From Methanobrevibacter sp. TLL-48-HuF1 (GTDB taxonomy: Archaea > Methanobacteriota > Methanobacteria > Methanobacteriales > Methanobacteriaceae), in assembly GCF_023617305.1 (NCBI RefSeq), contig NZ_CP081485.1, positions 1,540,501-1,604,500 on the forward strand: DNA of 64,000 nucleotides. Direction: 5' to 3'. Shown piece after piece: positions 1-7,618 of the stretch. The notes beneath the pieces are model-generated. The model did not search any database. It was given only the letters and a program-made list of their open reading frames with translations, and was not told where the DNA came from. The position numbers were made by a program, and so were the translations under genes. Each line of letters opens with the position of its first letter. Within the stretch, counting starts at the first letter, position 1.

Positions 1-219
1 TCTTATGATGCTTTAGGAGAATTTTCAAAAGATGCTATGCTTATTTCTTGCATGCACTTTATGGATCCATTTAATTTTGATGAAGATAGGGTTAAAAAAT
101 GTATTATCCATTATGCAACTCCCGATGGTAGAATTATCCCGTTCTGTACTATGAATTCTATGTATCGTGAAAGTGTGGAAGAAGAATTCTCAACACCTTT
201 AAAAGAAGATAAGAACTGA
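1..219 (+). CDS. C-terminal end of a radical SAM protein, tetraether lipid synthase (Tes/MJ0619)-like; 5' partial
   Basis: The reading frame is open from the first base, so this is the last 72 codons of a gene that starts outside the window. The tail contains CIIHYATPDGRIIPFCTMN, which I recognise as the conserved C-terminal stretch of the archaeal MJ0619-like radical SAM family. Members of that family were first linked to pterin methylation and later shown to join lipid chains into tetraethers. The radical SAM cysteines would lie upstream and cannot be seen. It ends 12 bases before the methanopterin gene mptG, so the two are probably co-transcribed. Family assignment from the tail is moderately sure; which substrate it acts on is inference. 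Confidence 0.6.
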   Translation, partial: SYDALGEFSKDAMLISCMHFMDPFNFDEDRVKKCIIHYATPDGRIIPFCTMNSMYRESVEEEFSTPLKEDKN

Positions 220-231
220 GGGTTTGAATAC

Positions 232-1221
232 ATGATTATTAAGTCACCTTCAAGACTTCATTTAACTTTAATTGATATGAATGGGTCTTATGGAAGGATA
301 GATGGAGGTATAGGTCTTACAATTAAGGACCCTAACTTTGTCTTATACGGAGAACCAGCAGAAAAAGGAATTACTGTTGATTTCAAGGATAATACTCAGT
401 TTAACGATGTGATTCGCAATGAATGTGTGTCTAAAATAACTTCTGCAGCACAAAAAGTAATTGACCATTTTGATATTGGCGAAGGATTTTATTTTAGAGT
501 AGATGAAGCTTATCTTCCCCATTCTGGTTTAGGTTCTGGAACTCAAATGGGTTTATCAACCGGAAAGCTTATTGCTGAACATATTGGTGCTTATTCAAAC
601 GGATATTCTTTAGGAGAAATTATAGGACGTGGAGGAACTTCTGGAATTGGTGTGTTTTCATTTGATTTTGGAGGATTTATTGTGGATGGTGGACATAGCT
701 TAAAATCAAAATCATCATTTTTACCATCATCTGCTTCACAAGCTAAACCGCCTCAATTATTGGCTCACTATGATTTTCCTGATGATTGGGAGATTTTACT
801 GGTTATTCTTAATTCCAAAAATACAGTAAACGGTCAAAAAGAAGTAAACATATTTCAGGATTACTGTCCTGTTCCTAAAAATGAAGTGGAACAAACTTCT
901 CACATTATATTTATGAATATGATTCCTTTTTTACTTGAAAGGGATTTGCCGGCATTTGGCCATTCAATAGATGAAATTCAAAAAAGAGGCTTTAAAAATG
1001 TGGAAGTTTCACTTCAGTCTCAACAAATCAGGGATTTGATGGATAAATTAAGGGAAATTGGAGCTTATGGTGTAGGTATGAGCTCTTTTGGACCTACAGT
1101 TTATTCAGTATTTGATAAAAATAATAAACACATAGTTGAAGAGATTAAAGAGTATGTTGGAGACAGAGGCATAGTTCTTACAACTAAAGCACAAAATTAT
1201 GGTCATGAAATCCAAAAATAA
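232..1221 (+). CDS. mptG: beta-ribofuranosylaminobenzene 5'-phosphate synthase
   Basis: This enzyme condenses p-aminobenzoate (or 4-hydroxybenzoate) with PRPP and releases CO2, which commits carbon to methanopterin, the C1 carrier of methanogenesis. The 329-aa product has the family's GHMP-kinase-like fold. Its start, IKSPSRLHLTLIDMNG, is characteristic, followed by the glycine-rich loop SGLGSGTQMGLSTG near residue 98 and the GRGGTSGIGVF segment near residue 132. The length is normal for the family. It starts 12 bases after the radical SAM gene and is followed at once by hacB, so a cofactor operon is likely. The ATG at 232 sits after GAGGGTTTGAATAC, which holds a weak ribosome binding site. 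Confidence 0.88.
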   Translation: MIIKSPSRLHLTLIDMNGSYGRIDGGIGLTIKDPNFVLYGEPAEKGITVDFKDNTQFNDVIRNECVSKITSAAQKVIDHFDIGEGFYFRVDEAYLPHSGLGSGTQMGLSTGKLIAEHIGAYSNGYSLGEIIGRGGTSGIGVFSFDFGGFIVDGGHSLKSKSSFLPSSASQAKPPQLLAHYDFPDDWEILLVILNSKNTVNGQKEVNIFQDYCPVPKNEVEQTSHIIFMNMIPFLLERDLPAFGHSIDEIQKRGFKNVEVSLQSQQIRDLMDKLREIGAYGVGMSSFGPTVYSVFDKNNKHIVEEIKEYVGDRGIVLTTKAQNYGHEIQK

Positions 1222-1230
1222 GTGATATGT

Positions 1231-1716
1231 ATGGATATAATTAAAGGAAAAACATGGACTTTTGGTGAGAATATTGATACGGATGTTATTATTCCAGGAA
1301 GATATTTGAGAACCTTTAATCCTCAAGATTTGGCTGATCATGTACTTGAAGGAGAACGTCCAGATTTTACAAAGAATGTTAAAAAAGGAGACATAATAGT
1401 AGCTGATGAAAATTTTGGTTGCGGTTCATCAAGAGAGCAGGCTCCAGTAGCTATTAAAACTGCAGGTGTGGATGCTATTGTGGCTAAATCTTTCGCCAGA
1501 ATTTTTTACAGAAATGCAATTAATATTGGATTGCCAGTAATTGTTTGTGATATTCAGGCAAAAGACGGAGATATTATAAACATTGATTTGTCAAAAGGAA
1601 TATTAACTAATGAAACTACTGGTGAATCAGTTACTTTTGAACCTTTTAAAGAGTTTATGTTGGATATTTTAGAAGATGATGGTCTTGTTAATCATTATCT
1701 AAAAGAAAAACAATAA
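1231..1716 (+). CDS. hacB: homoaconitase / 3-isopropylmalate dehydratase small subunit, HacB type
   Basis: This is the small 'swivel' subunit of an aconitase-family hydro-lyase, 161 aa from the ATG at 1231. The GTG at 1222 lies inside the ribosome binding site AAGTGAT and is less likely as the start. The family signatures [13 protein letters not shown] near the N-terminus and [13 protein letters not shown] near residue 70 are intact. After GRYL comes RT, giving YLRT. In the literature on methanogen enzymes this loop motif marks homoaconitase (coenzyme B side-chain synthesis), whereas leucine-pathway isopropylmalate isomerases have a hydrophobic residue in place of the arginine. I therefore favour HacB over LeuD. 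The large subunit is not in this window. Confidence 0.8.
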   Translation: MDIIKGKTWTFGENIDTDVIIPGRYLRTFNPQDLADHVLEGERPDFTKNVKKGDIIVADENFGCGSSREQAPVAIKTAGVDAIVAKSFARIFYRNAINIGLPVIVCDIQAKDGDIINIDLSKGILTNETTGESVTFEPFKEFMLDILEDDGLVNHYLKEKQ

Positions 1717-1741
1717 TTTTTATTTTTTGGAGGCATTAATA

Positions 1742-2368
1742 ATGGAGTGTCCAATTTGCGGTTCTGATGATTTCGATATTTTAAATTCAAAGCAGAAATC
1801 ATCTAAAAAGAAGATTACGGAAGAATATTTATTAAAATGTGTGGATTGCGGATATGTTTTTAAAAATGTTGTTTCATCTAAAAAACCTCAATTGTATAGG
1901 GTTATCATTTCAAAACAGGGAGAATCTATAAAAACATTCATTGAATTATCACCTAATGATGAATTAGCTGTTGGAGATAGTTTACTTACTGATGAAGGGC
2001 ATGTTGAAATAACAAGTATTGAAATTAAAAATAAACGTGTTAAAAAAGCTTTAGTTGAGGATATTGTTACAATATGGGCTAATTCAGTTGAGATTCCTGC
2101 ACGTATTGGATTTTCTGTTGATTTACATGGGGAAGTTGATTCCTATAAATTGGATTTAGATAGGGATTTCCAAATATCTACAGAAGATATTGTTAAAATT
2201 GACAAGCATATCGTTAGAATTCATGTTATTAAAACACAGGAACGTAAAATTACCTCTGGATTTGCCAGAGCTGAAGTAATTAAAAGAGTTTATGGAAAAC
2301 CTGTTAAATTCAATAATTTTGATTATGATTTAACTAAGTATATTGTTAAGAAAACATTAAGTGAGTAA
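1742..2368 (+). CDS. HVO_0476-family zinc finger protein
   Basis: The 208-aa product begins with a four-cysteine zinc ribbon, CPICGSDDF near residue 3 and CVDCGYVF near residue 33. It resembles the ribbon of transcription elongation factors. A conserved archaeal domain follows, without motifs that reveal an enzyme activity. I recognise it as the family of uncharacterised archaeal zinc finger proteins named after HVO_0476. The ATG at 1742 is chosen because GGAGG at 1729-1733 lies eight bases upstream; an upstream TTG at 1727 overlaps that site. It is followed after five bases by the tRNA-modifying methylthiotransferase, so a link to RNA metabolism is plausible but unproven. Confidence 0.65.
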   Translation: MECPICGSDDFDILNSKQKSSKKKITEEYLLKCVDCGYVFKNVVSSKKPQLYRVIISKQGESIKTFIELSPNDELAVGDSLLTDEGHVEITSIEIKNKRVKKALVEDIVTIWANSVEIPARIGFSVDLHGEVDSYKLDLDRDFQISTEDIVKIDKHIVRIHVIKTQERKITSGFARAEVIKRVYGKPVKFNNFDYDLTKYIVKKTLSE

Positions 2369-2373
2369 GTTTC

Positions 2374-3654
2374 ATGAAAGTATATATTGACACATATGGC
2401 TGTACATTTAATAAAGCAGATGCTCAGATAATGGGGGGAATTCTACAGGAAAATCAAATTGATTTGGTGGATGCTCCTGAAATAGCAGATGTTATAATTG
2501 TAAATACATGTTATGTAAAGCTGCCGACTGAAAATAAAGTAGTTTATAAAATTCAGCAATTACAAAAAAACTTTCCAGATAAAAAAATTATTGTAAGCGG
2601 ATGTATGGTTGAAATTGATCCTGAAAAATTAGAAAAAGTAGCTCCGAATTGTAGCTGGATAGGACCTCATCAACTTAATAAAACAGCAGATGTAGTTAAT
2701 GAAACTTATTGCGGTAATGTTATTCGTGAGTCAGGATTTTCAAAAGAAAGTAAAGTTGGTGTTCCTAAAGTTTCTGATGGTTCTTTAATTCATATAATTC
2801 AAATTGCTGAAGGCTGTTTAGGAGCATGTACTTTTTGCTGCACTCGTTTTGCAAGAGGGCCATTAAACAGTTATCCAATTAAGGACATAGTCGCTGAAGC
2901 TAAAAAAGCTATTGATGATGGTGCTGTTGAAATTCAACTTACTGCTCAGGACACTGCTGCTTTTGGACATGATAGTGGTGAAAAACTATCTGATTTAATT
3001 AAAGAAGTAGCTAATTTAAATGGCGAATTTCGAGTTCGTGTTGGAATGATGCATCCTAAAAATATTTTAAACAATGTTGATGAAATAATTGATGCTATTA
3101 AACATCCTAATGTATATAATTTCATCCATTTACCAGTACAAACAGGGAGTAACAAAGTTTTATCTGAAATGAGAAGAGGCCACACATTGGATCAGTATAT
3201 TGATATAGTTTCAAAATTTAAAAGTGAAATTCCAGATTTGACTTTGGCAGTAGATATTATTGTAGGATATCCGACTGAAAGTGATGAAGATTTCCAGTTA
3301 ACTGTTGATTTACTTAGAAATATAAAGCCAAGTCTGATTCATTTGTCAAAATATCAGCATAGAAAAGGTGCAATTTCATCTTCTCTTAAAGAAATTCCTC
3401 ACGAAATCATGAAAAAAAGGTCTAAGGATTTGTCTAAAATCAAGACAGAAATTACTGAAGAAGAAAACAAAGAATTAGTTGGTTCTATTCAAAATGCCGT
3501 TGTTGTGGAAGTAGGTTCTAAAGGTGGATTTATAGCTAAAACAGATTCTTATATTCCAGTAATTGTTGATGATGTTAACTTAGGGGACTTTATTAAAGTT
3601 AAAATCACAGATGCAACAGCTACTTACCTTAAGGGTGATGTTGTGTCAAAATAA
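2374..3654 (+). CDS. tRNA N6-threonylcarbamoyladenosine (t6A37) methylthiotransferase, archaeal MtaB/CDKAL1 type
   Basis: This enzyme inserts sulfur and adds a methyl group to t6A at position 37 of tRNAs reading ANN codons. The 426-aa protein has the three domains of the family. An N-terminal cluster-binding domain (YIDTYGCTFNKADAQIM, with further Cys near residues 49 and 75) comes first. The radical SAM core GCLGACTFCCTRFARG around residue 145 carries CxxxCxxC. A C-terminal TRAM-like domain runs over roughly residues 365-426. CIHLPVQTGS-type and RRGHT motifs of the MiaB superfamily are present near residues 250-270. It starts five bases after the zinc finger gene, which suggests an operon. 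Assignment to the archaeal MtaB branch rather than MiaB rests on taxonomy and on the N-terminal sequence. Confidence 0.85.
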   Translation: MKVYIDTYGCTFNKADAQIMGGILQENQIDLVDAPEIADVIIVNTCYVKLPTENKVVYKIQQLQKNFPDKKIIVSGCMVEIDPEKLEKVAPNCSWIGPHQLNKTADVVNETYCGNVIRESGFSKESKVGVPKVSDGSLIHIIQIAEGCLGACTFCCTRFARGPLNSYPIKDIVAEAKKAIDDGAVEIQLTAQDTAAFGHDSGEKLSDLIKEVANLNGEFRVRVGMMHPKNILNNVDEIIDAIKHPNVYNFIHLPVQTGSNKVLSEMRRGHTLDQYIDIVSKFKSEIPDLTLAVDIIVGYPTESDEDFQLTVDLLRNIKPSLIHLSKYQHRKGAISSSLKEIPHEIMKKRSKDLSKIKTEITEEENKELVGSIQNAVVVEVGSKGGFIAKTDSYIPVIVDDVNLGDFIKVKITDATATYLKGDVVSK

Positions 3655-3810
3655 TTTTTTATTTTTCTGTTATGGTTTATTTTTCTATCATTACTTATTT
3701 TTGTTCTTTAATTTTTAACTTTGTTTTTTAAATTTTTCAATTTAGAAAACTATATCCTATTATGTTCATGGTTATTATATAGAGAGTAAATAGCCATTAT
3801 TGTCGATACA

Positions 3811-3820
3811 TTTATATACT
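3811..3820 (+). promoter_or_regulatory. TATA box of the histone gene
   Basis: TTTATATACT is a near-perfect archaeal TATA element, preceded by a purine-poor stretch (GTCGATACA) that could serve as a BRE. It lies about 40 bases before the histone start codon, which would leave a short leader carrying the ribosome binding site GGAGGTG. Confidence 0.7.
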
Positions 3821-3853
3821 ATATGGTACTATGTTTTAATTGGAGGTGTCATT

Positions 3854-4054
3854 ATGAGTGAATTACCAATCGCACCAGTCGGTCGTATCTTAAAAAATGC
3901 TGGCGCACAAAGAATTAGTGATGATGCAAAAATTGCATTAGCTGAAGCATTAGAAGAAAAAGGTGACGCAATTGCACAAAAAGCTGTAAATTTCGCACGC
4001 CACGCTGGTAGAAAAACTGTAAAAGCTGAAGATATCAAATTAGCTATCAAATAG
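3854..4054 (+). CDS. archaeal histone (HMf/HMt family)
   Basis: The 66-aa protein is a single histone fold of the HMf type that wraps DNA in archaeal nucleosome-like particles. The start [17 protein letters not shown], the loop-1 [10 protein letters not shown] segment and the C-terminal [17 protein letters not shown] all match the family. Length is exactly typical. ATG 3854 follows GGAGG at 3842-3846 with seven bases between. Its own strong TATA box and a T-rich terminator make it a single-gene transcript. Codons are the preferred ones (for example GCA and AAA throughout), as expected for an abundant protein. Confidence is high; which histone paralogue it is cannot be told here. Confidence 0.96.
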   Translation: MSELPIAPVGRILKNAGAQRISDDAKIALAEALEEKGDAIAQKAVNFARHAGRKTVKAEDIKLAIK

Positions 4055-4079
4055 GCTTTTTAACAATTTATTAAATCTA

Positions 4080-4107
4080 TTGGCCATTTTCTTGGTCAAT
4101 TTTTTTA
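4080..4107 (+). terminator. histone gene terminator
   Basis: TTGGCCA (4080-4086) pairs with TGGTCAA (4093-4099) over seven base pairs with one G-U pair and a six-base loop. A run of eight T follows directly. Confidence 0.65.
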
Positions 4108-4145
4108 TATTTTTATTTTTCATCGGTTTAGCTGTAACAGATAAC

Positions 4146-4155
4146 TTTATATACT
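4146..4155 (+). promoter_or_regulatory. TATA box of the tRNA-Val/tRNA-Phe unit
   Basis: CTTTATATAC lies about 30-39 bases before the 5' end of the tRNA-Val gene, at the expected distance for an archaeal tRNA promoter. No second TATA box is seen in the three bases between the two tRNAs, so they should be made as one precursor. Confidence 0.6.
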
Positions 4156-4184
4156 ATGTTTGATAAATTAAGTAATGTTGCACA

Positions 4185-4256
4185 GGACCGGTGGTCTAGG
4201 GGTATGATTCCTCCTTGACATGGAGGAGATCACGAGTTCGAATCTCGTTCGGTCCA
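4185..4256 (+). tRNA. tRNA-Val (anticodon GAC)
   Basis: The acceptor arm GGACCGG pairs with TCGGTCC (one G-U pair). The anticodon stem CCTCC/GGAGG encloses the loop TTGACAT, giving anticodon GAC. The T arm is CGAG-TTCGAAT-CTCG. There is no encoded CCA; the next bases are TATG. Reads valine GUC/GUU codons. Confidence 0.93.
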
Positions 4257-4259
4257 TAT

Positions 4260-4332
<73 letters not shown>

Positions 4333-4416
4333 TTAACTATTTTTAAAATATTATTATCTTTATTGAAAAAAGCTATTTTTTATTATTTAAATTATAAAAA
4401 AAGTGATGGGAAGATT

Positions 4417-5139
4417 CTAGTCGAATCTTATAGGTTTTGGAGTTACTTGTGTGTTTTCTCTTAAAGTACGGTATTTTTCTACGATTTCATAACCGCAGTT
4501 ACTTCCAATTAAATCAGCTCCACCGGTTAAAAGCTGATTAGCTAATTTATAAGTATCAACACCACCATAAATTTCAATTTTAAGTTGCGGTGCATATTTT
4601 TGGATGATATTAATATCATTAACTTTTGAATAAATATTGTCTGGTGCAATAAAGCCTGTAGATGTTTTGATGAAATCTACTTTATTTTCTTCCAGTACTT
4701 TTGCAATACTTGCTTTTTCGCTGTCATCTATTGTCTGCATTTCAACAATGACTTTTAAAGTTTTGTCTCCTAAAAGTTCTCTTAATTGCTTAAGTTCTTC
4801 ATGAATTAAATTATATTTGTGGTCTTTTAGGTGGTTTAAATTGATTACTGATTCAATTTCATCTGCTCCATCTTCAAGAGCTTTAGCTGCTTGTGCTATT
4901 TTGCCTTCGGCTGTTTCAAAACCTAAAGGAAATCCAACAACGGTGCTTATTTTTGTAGTGCTGTCAGCTAATTTTTCTTTAGCTAATGATACATATGTTG
5001 GACTTATTGTAATGGAATTAAAGTTTAGTTTTCCTACTTTATCTAAATATTCTTCCATTTCTTCTTCACTTATCATGTTATTTAAGTTTATACAATTGAT
5101 AAGGCTTGCTAACTCTTTTGAGTTTTTTATTTTATACAT
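4417..5139 (-). CDS. deoxyribose-phosphate aldolase-like protein (DeoC family) with altered active site
   Basis: DeoC enzymes cleave deoxyribose 5-phosphate through a Schiff-base lysine. The 240-aa product has the family fold signatures TVVGFPLG near residue 87, GADEIESVINL near residue 113, DFIKTSTGF near residue 174 and GGVDT near residue 216. The Schiff-base lysine in KTSTG is kept. By alignment to the E. coli enzyme (GADEVDVV and KPAGGVRT), the catalytic Asp102 is Glu here and the pKa-setting Lys201 is Glu (EIYGGVDT). Aldolase activity on the usual substrate is therefore uncertain. It lies downstream of elp3 on the same strand, but an intervening TATA-like ATTATATAG near 5187-5196 and its own AGGAGTG site suggest its own promoter. 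Confidence 0.72.
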   Translation of the reverse strand: MYKIKNSKELASLINCINLNNMISEEEMEEYLDKVGKLNFNSITISPTYVSLAKEKLADSTTKISTVVGFPLGFETAEGKIAQAAKALEDGADEIESVINLNHLKDHKYNLIHEELKQLRELLGDKTLKVIVEMQTIDDSEKASIAKVLEENKVDFIKTSTGFIAPDNIYSKVNDINIIQKYAPQLKIEIYGGVDTYKLANQLLTGGADLIGSNCGYEIVEKYRTLRENTQVTPKPIRFD

Positions 5140-5215
5140 TATATAACACTCCTATATAAGTAATTTAATTAGTACTATTACGAATAATCTATATAATACT
5201 TTTGTCTTGATTTTT

Positions 5216-6880
5216 TCAGATTAATTTTTTAGCCATATACGGACCTTTTCTTTCATATCCAAATTTACGATAATAATTTCTGGTTCCGATTCCGCTAATT
5301 ATAGCTATTTCATCTTTTCCTTTCTTGATAGCTAATTTTTCAGCTTCTTTTAATAGTTTTTCTCCAAATCCTGTGTGCTGACCTATTTTGGGATTTTTAC
5401 CGCCTATTTTAATCATATTTCCATAGACGTGCAATTCACGTATAAGTGCAGTTTCATCGCTGATTTCAGGTCTGTAGTGATTTGGTGAAGGAATTCTGAA
5501 TCTTAAAAATCCTGCGATACTTTCTTCGTTTTTATCTTCAATTGATAAAAAGGTTTCTTCACCGCCGCATGCATTGTATGATTCTTTAAATAATTTAAAA
5601 TCATTTAAACTATATTCCTGACTTGTTTTTTTATGACCTATTTCGCGGCAGCGGATACATTGGCAGTTAATGTCATGTTCTTCTAATTTGTTGTAAACCA
5701 GTTCTCCAAGGTTGGATTTTTGAACTCCTGCTTCAATTAATGTTGATGGAATGTCTCTTTGAATTCTCATGGTTCTAACCCATTTTGGAAGAATCTGTTT
5801 AATTTTAACAATTAAATCAACAGCTTCTTCATCAGTATATGGATTATATTTTCCTTCTTTCCACAGGTCATATAACTCGCTGCCTTTGGTAACAAGACAT
5901 GGGTAAATCTTAAGCATGTCCGGTTTAAAATTATCATCGCTAAATAGCTTTTTGAACATATTTAAATCTTCATCAGGACTTACAAACAATCCAGGCATCA
6001 TATGCATTGCTACTTTTACGGCACTGTCACGAAGAAGTGTATTTGATTCTATTACATCAGCTATTGTATGACCTCTTTTAATTTTAGTGTATAATTCGTC
6101 AGATAAAGTTTGAACACCTAATTCAACTCTTGTAACTCCAAAATCAAGCATTCTATTTATGTGTTCTTTTTTACAGTAGTCCGGACGTGTTTCAAATGTC
6201 ATTCCGACACATCTTACTTTGGAATTTTCATTGGCTTTTTGAACATCATCAATAAGTACATAATTGCTTGGTTCATAGCTTTTAAGAATATCTTTTTCAA
6301 AGCATTTTATTTCTGCAGGATCTAAATTGTATTCGTTGTCTTCAGGTTTGTTTTTAAGTATCAATCCAAAATCAACCATTGCCTTTAGACATTGTGATAC
6401 AAACCATTCCTGATAACATAAGTCTCTGGAAGGGAATGTTCCCCCCATTATGATGAGTTCCACTTTATCAATTGGGTGTCCTATTTTTTTAAGCTGTTTC
6501 AAACGGTTAAAACATTGTATATATGGATGGAATTCATACATTCTACCTCTTAGGGCTGCAGGTTCTTCACCGGTATAACTTGGTGGTGCATTGTTACTTT
6601 TTGGACAGTAGAAACACCTTCCGTGAGGGCATTCATGAGGATGGCACATTACAGCAACTATTGCAACACCGGACATTGTTCGGGTAGGTTTTTTCTTTAA
6701 GATGTTTGAAACAATTTCTTTTTCCTGGGGAGTTGCATATTCCAAGATATCTGCATTACTCATAAATCTGGATAGCTTTAAGTCACGACATAACTGTCTT
6801 TTTTTGACTTCCAGCTCTTTTCTGGTGTTTATTTTGTTTTTTAAAATGTCCTCAATTATTATGCGACAAGCATTTTCCAT
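5216..6880 (-). CDS. elp3: Elp3-family tRNA uridine-34 modification enzyme (radical SAM plus acetyltransferase)
   Basis: Archaeal Elp3 adds a carboxymethyl-type group to C5 of wobble uridine 34 in tRNA, using S-adenosylmethionine and acetyl-CoA. The 554-aa protein has the expected layout. An N-terminal tRNA-binding segment comes first. The radical SAM cluster motif [13 protein letters not shown] lies near residue 85, and the [16 protein letters not shown] motif near residue 146. A GNAT domain occupies about residues 390-554, with [11 protein letters not shown] as its acetyl-CoA loop near residue 505. A second Cys cluster, [10 protein letters not shown], lies near residue 395. The length is standard. 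It is monocistronic or read into the DeoC-like gene. Confidence is high. Confidence 0.93.
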   Translation of the reverse strand: MENACRIIIEDILKNKINTRKELEVKKRQLCRDLKLSRFMSNADILEYATPQEKEIVSNILKKKPTRTMSGVAIVAVMCHPHECPHGRCFYCPKSNNAPPSYTGEEPAALRGRMYEFHPYIQCFNRLKQLKKIGHPIDKVELIIMGGTFPSRDLCYQEWFVSQCLKAMVDFGLILKNKPEDNEYNLDPAEIKCFEKDILKSYEPSNYVLIDDVQKANENSKVRCVGMTFETRPDYCKKEHINRMLDFGVTRVELGVQTLSDELYTKIKRGHTIADVIESNTLLRDSAVKVAMHMMPGLFVSPDEDLNMFKKLFSDDNFKPDMLKIYPCLVTKGSELYDLWKEGKYNPYTDEEAVDLIVKIKQILPKWVRTMRIQRDIPSTLIEAGVQKSNLGELVYNKLEEHDINCQCIRCREIGHKKTSQEYSLNDFKLFKESYNACGGEETFLSIEDKNEESIAGFLRFRIPSPNHYRPEISDETALIRELHVYGNMIKIGGKNPKIGQHTGFGEKLLKEAEKLAIKKGKDEIAIISGIGTRNYYRKFGYERKGPYMAKKLI

Positions 6881-6995
6881 ATTATTCTAACCTTTTATAA
6901 ATTTAATAGTTAATTATTTATATTGATATAATTATAATATTTACTGTTTTATAGAAGATATTTTCTTTAAAATATCTAAAAATAAGGTGATAACT

Positions 6996-7274
6996 ATGAA
7001 TATTAAAGAAGTTTTAAACTCTAAAGTTTTAGATAAAAACGCATATGAAGTTGGAACTGTAACTGATTTCGACATTGATCAAAAAGAAGGAACTATCAAT
7101 TCCATGATTGTTTCTTTAAAAAAAGGAGTATTTTCTAAAGAAGAACTTGAAGTACCTTTCGAAGACATTGAAACCATTGGTGGATATGTTATTTTAGCTA
7201 AAGAATTACCTAAACCTGAAGAAGCTGAAGAAGAAGTTGAAGCTCAAAAAGTTGAAGTAGAAAAAGAAGAATAA
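6996..7274 (+). CDS. PRC-barrel domain protein
   Basis: The 92-aa product carries a PRC-barrel fold, the small beta-barrel shared by photoreaction-centre subunit H and RimM, over roughly residues 5-70 (VLDKNAYEVGTVTDFDID, then PFEDIETIGGYVILA). An acidic tail rich in glutamate ends the protein. PRC-barrel proteins are numerous in methanogens and bind RNA or protein partners, but none has a firm function in this order. ATG 6996 follows AAGGTGAT at 6984-6991. A paralogue of similar size occurs at 32605. It sits 30 bases before a DUF2098 gene on the same strand. Confidence 0.78.
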   Translation: MNIKEVLNSKVLDKNAYEVGTVTDFDIDQKEGTINSMIVSLKKGVFSKEELEVPFEDIETIGGYVILAKELPKPEEAEEEVEAQKVEVEKEE

Positions 7275-7304
7275 ATAAGTATTCTTAAAAAGGGGTTTTT
7301 AAAA

Positions 7305-7601
7305 ATGATTGTTGATGCAAGAAATAGGGAAATAAATCTTGGATCACATGTAAGATATGTAGATACTGGAACTGTTGGTGAGGTTACTGACAGTAAAGTG
7401 GAAAATGATGCTTCCTGGGTTAAAATCGATAAAACTAATTTATGGTATCTTGCAAATAAATTAGAATTATTAAATGATGAAGATTTTAAAACTAAAACTT
7501 ATCATGATGATAAGGATATAGATATTGAAGCCATTAAAAACTCTGAAAAAATGTTTGAGGATGTTGAAATATCTTCCAGTGCAGCTAATGGTGGAGGATA
7601 G
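7305..7601 (+). CDS. DUF2098-family protein
   Basis: The 98-aa protein has the pattern of the archaeal DUF2098 family: MIVDARNREINLGSHVRYVDTG-like start, then TVGEV and WVKID..LWYL. This pattern suggests a small SH3-like barrel similar to KOW-type domains. The function is not known to me. The family is found mainly in methanogens. AGGGG at 7291-7295 serves as ribosome binding site for ATG 7305. It converges on hel308, whose stop lies 18 bases away, and the T-rich spacer probably terminates both. Confidence 0.6.
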   Translation: MIVDARNREINLGSHVRYVDTGTVGEVTDSKVENDASWVKIDKTNLWYLANKLELLNDEDFKTKTYHDDKDIDIEAIKNSEKMFEDVEISSSAANGGG

Positions 7602-7618
7602 TTTCATCCTTTCTTTTT

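Noticed and set aside
30-219. Separate 60-aa gene starting at ATG 37
   Set aside because: The frame is open to the first base of the window and the sequence matches the C-terminus of a larger radical SAM family.
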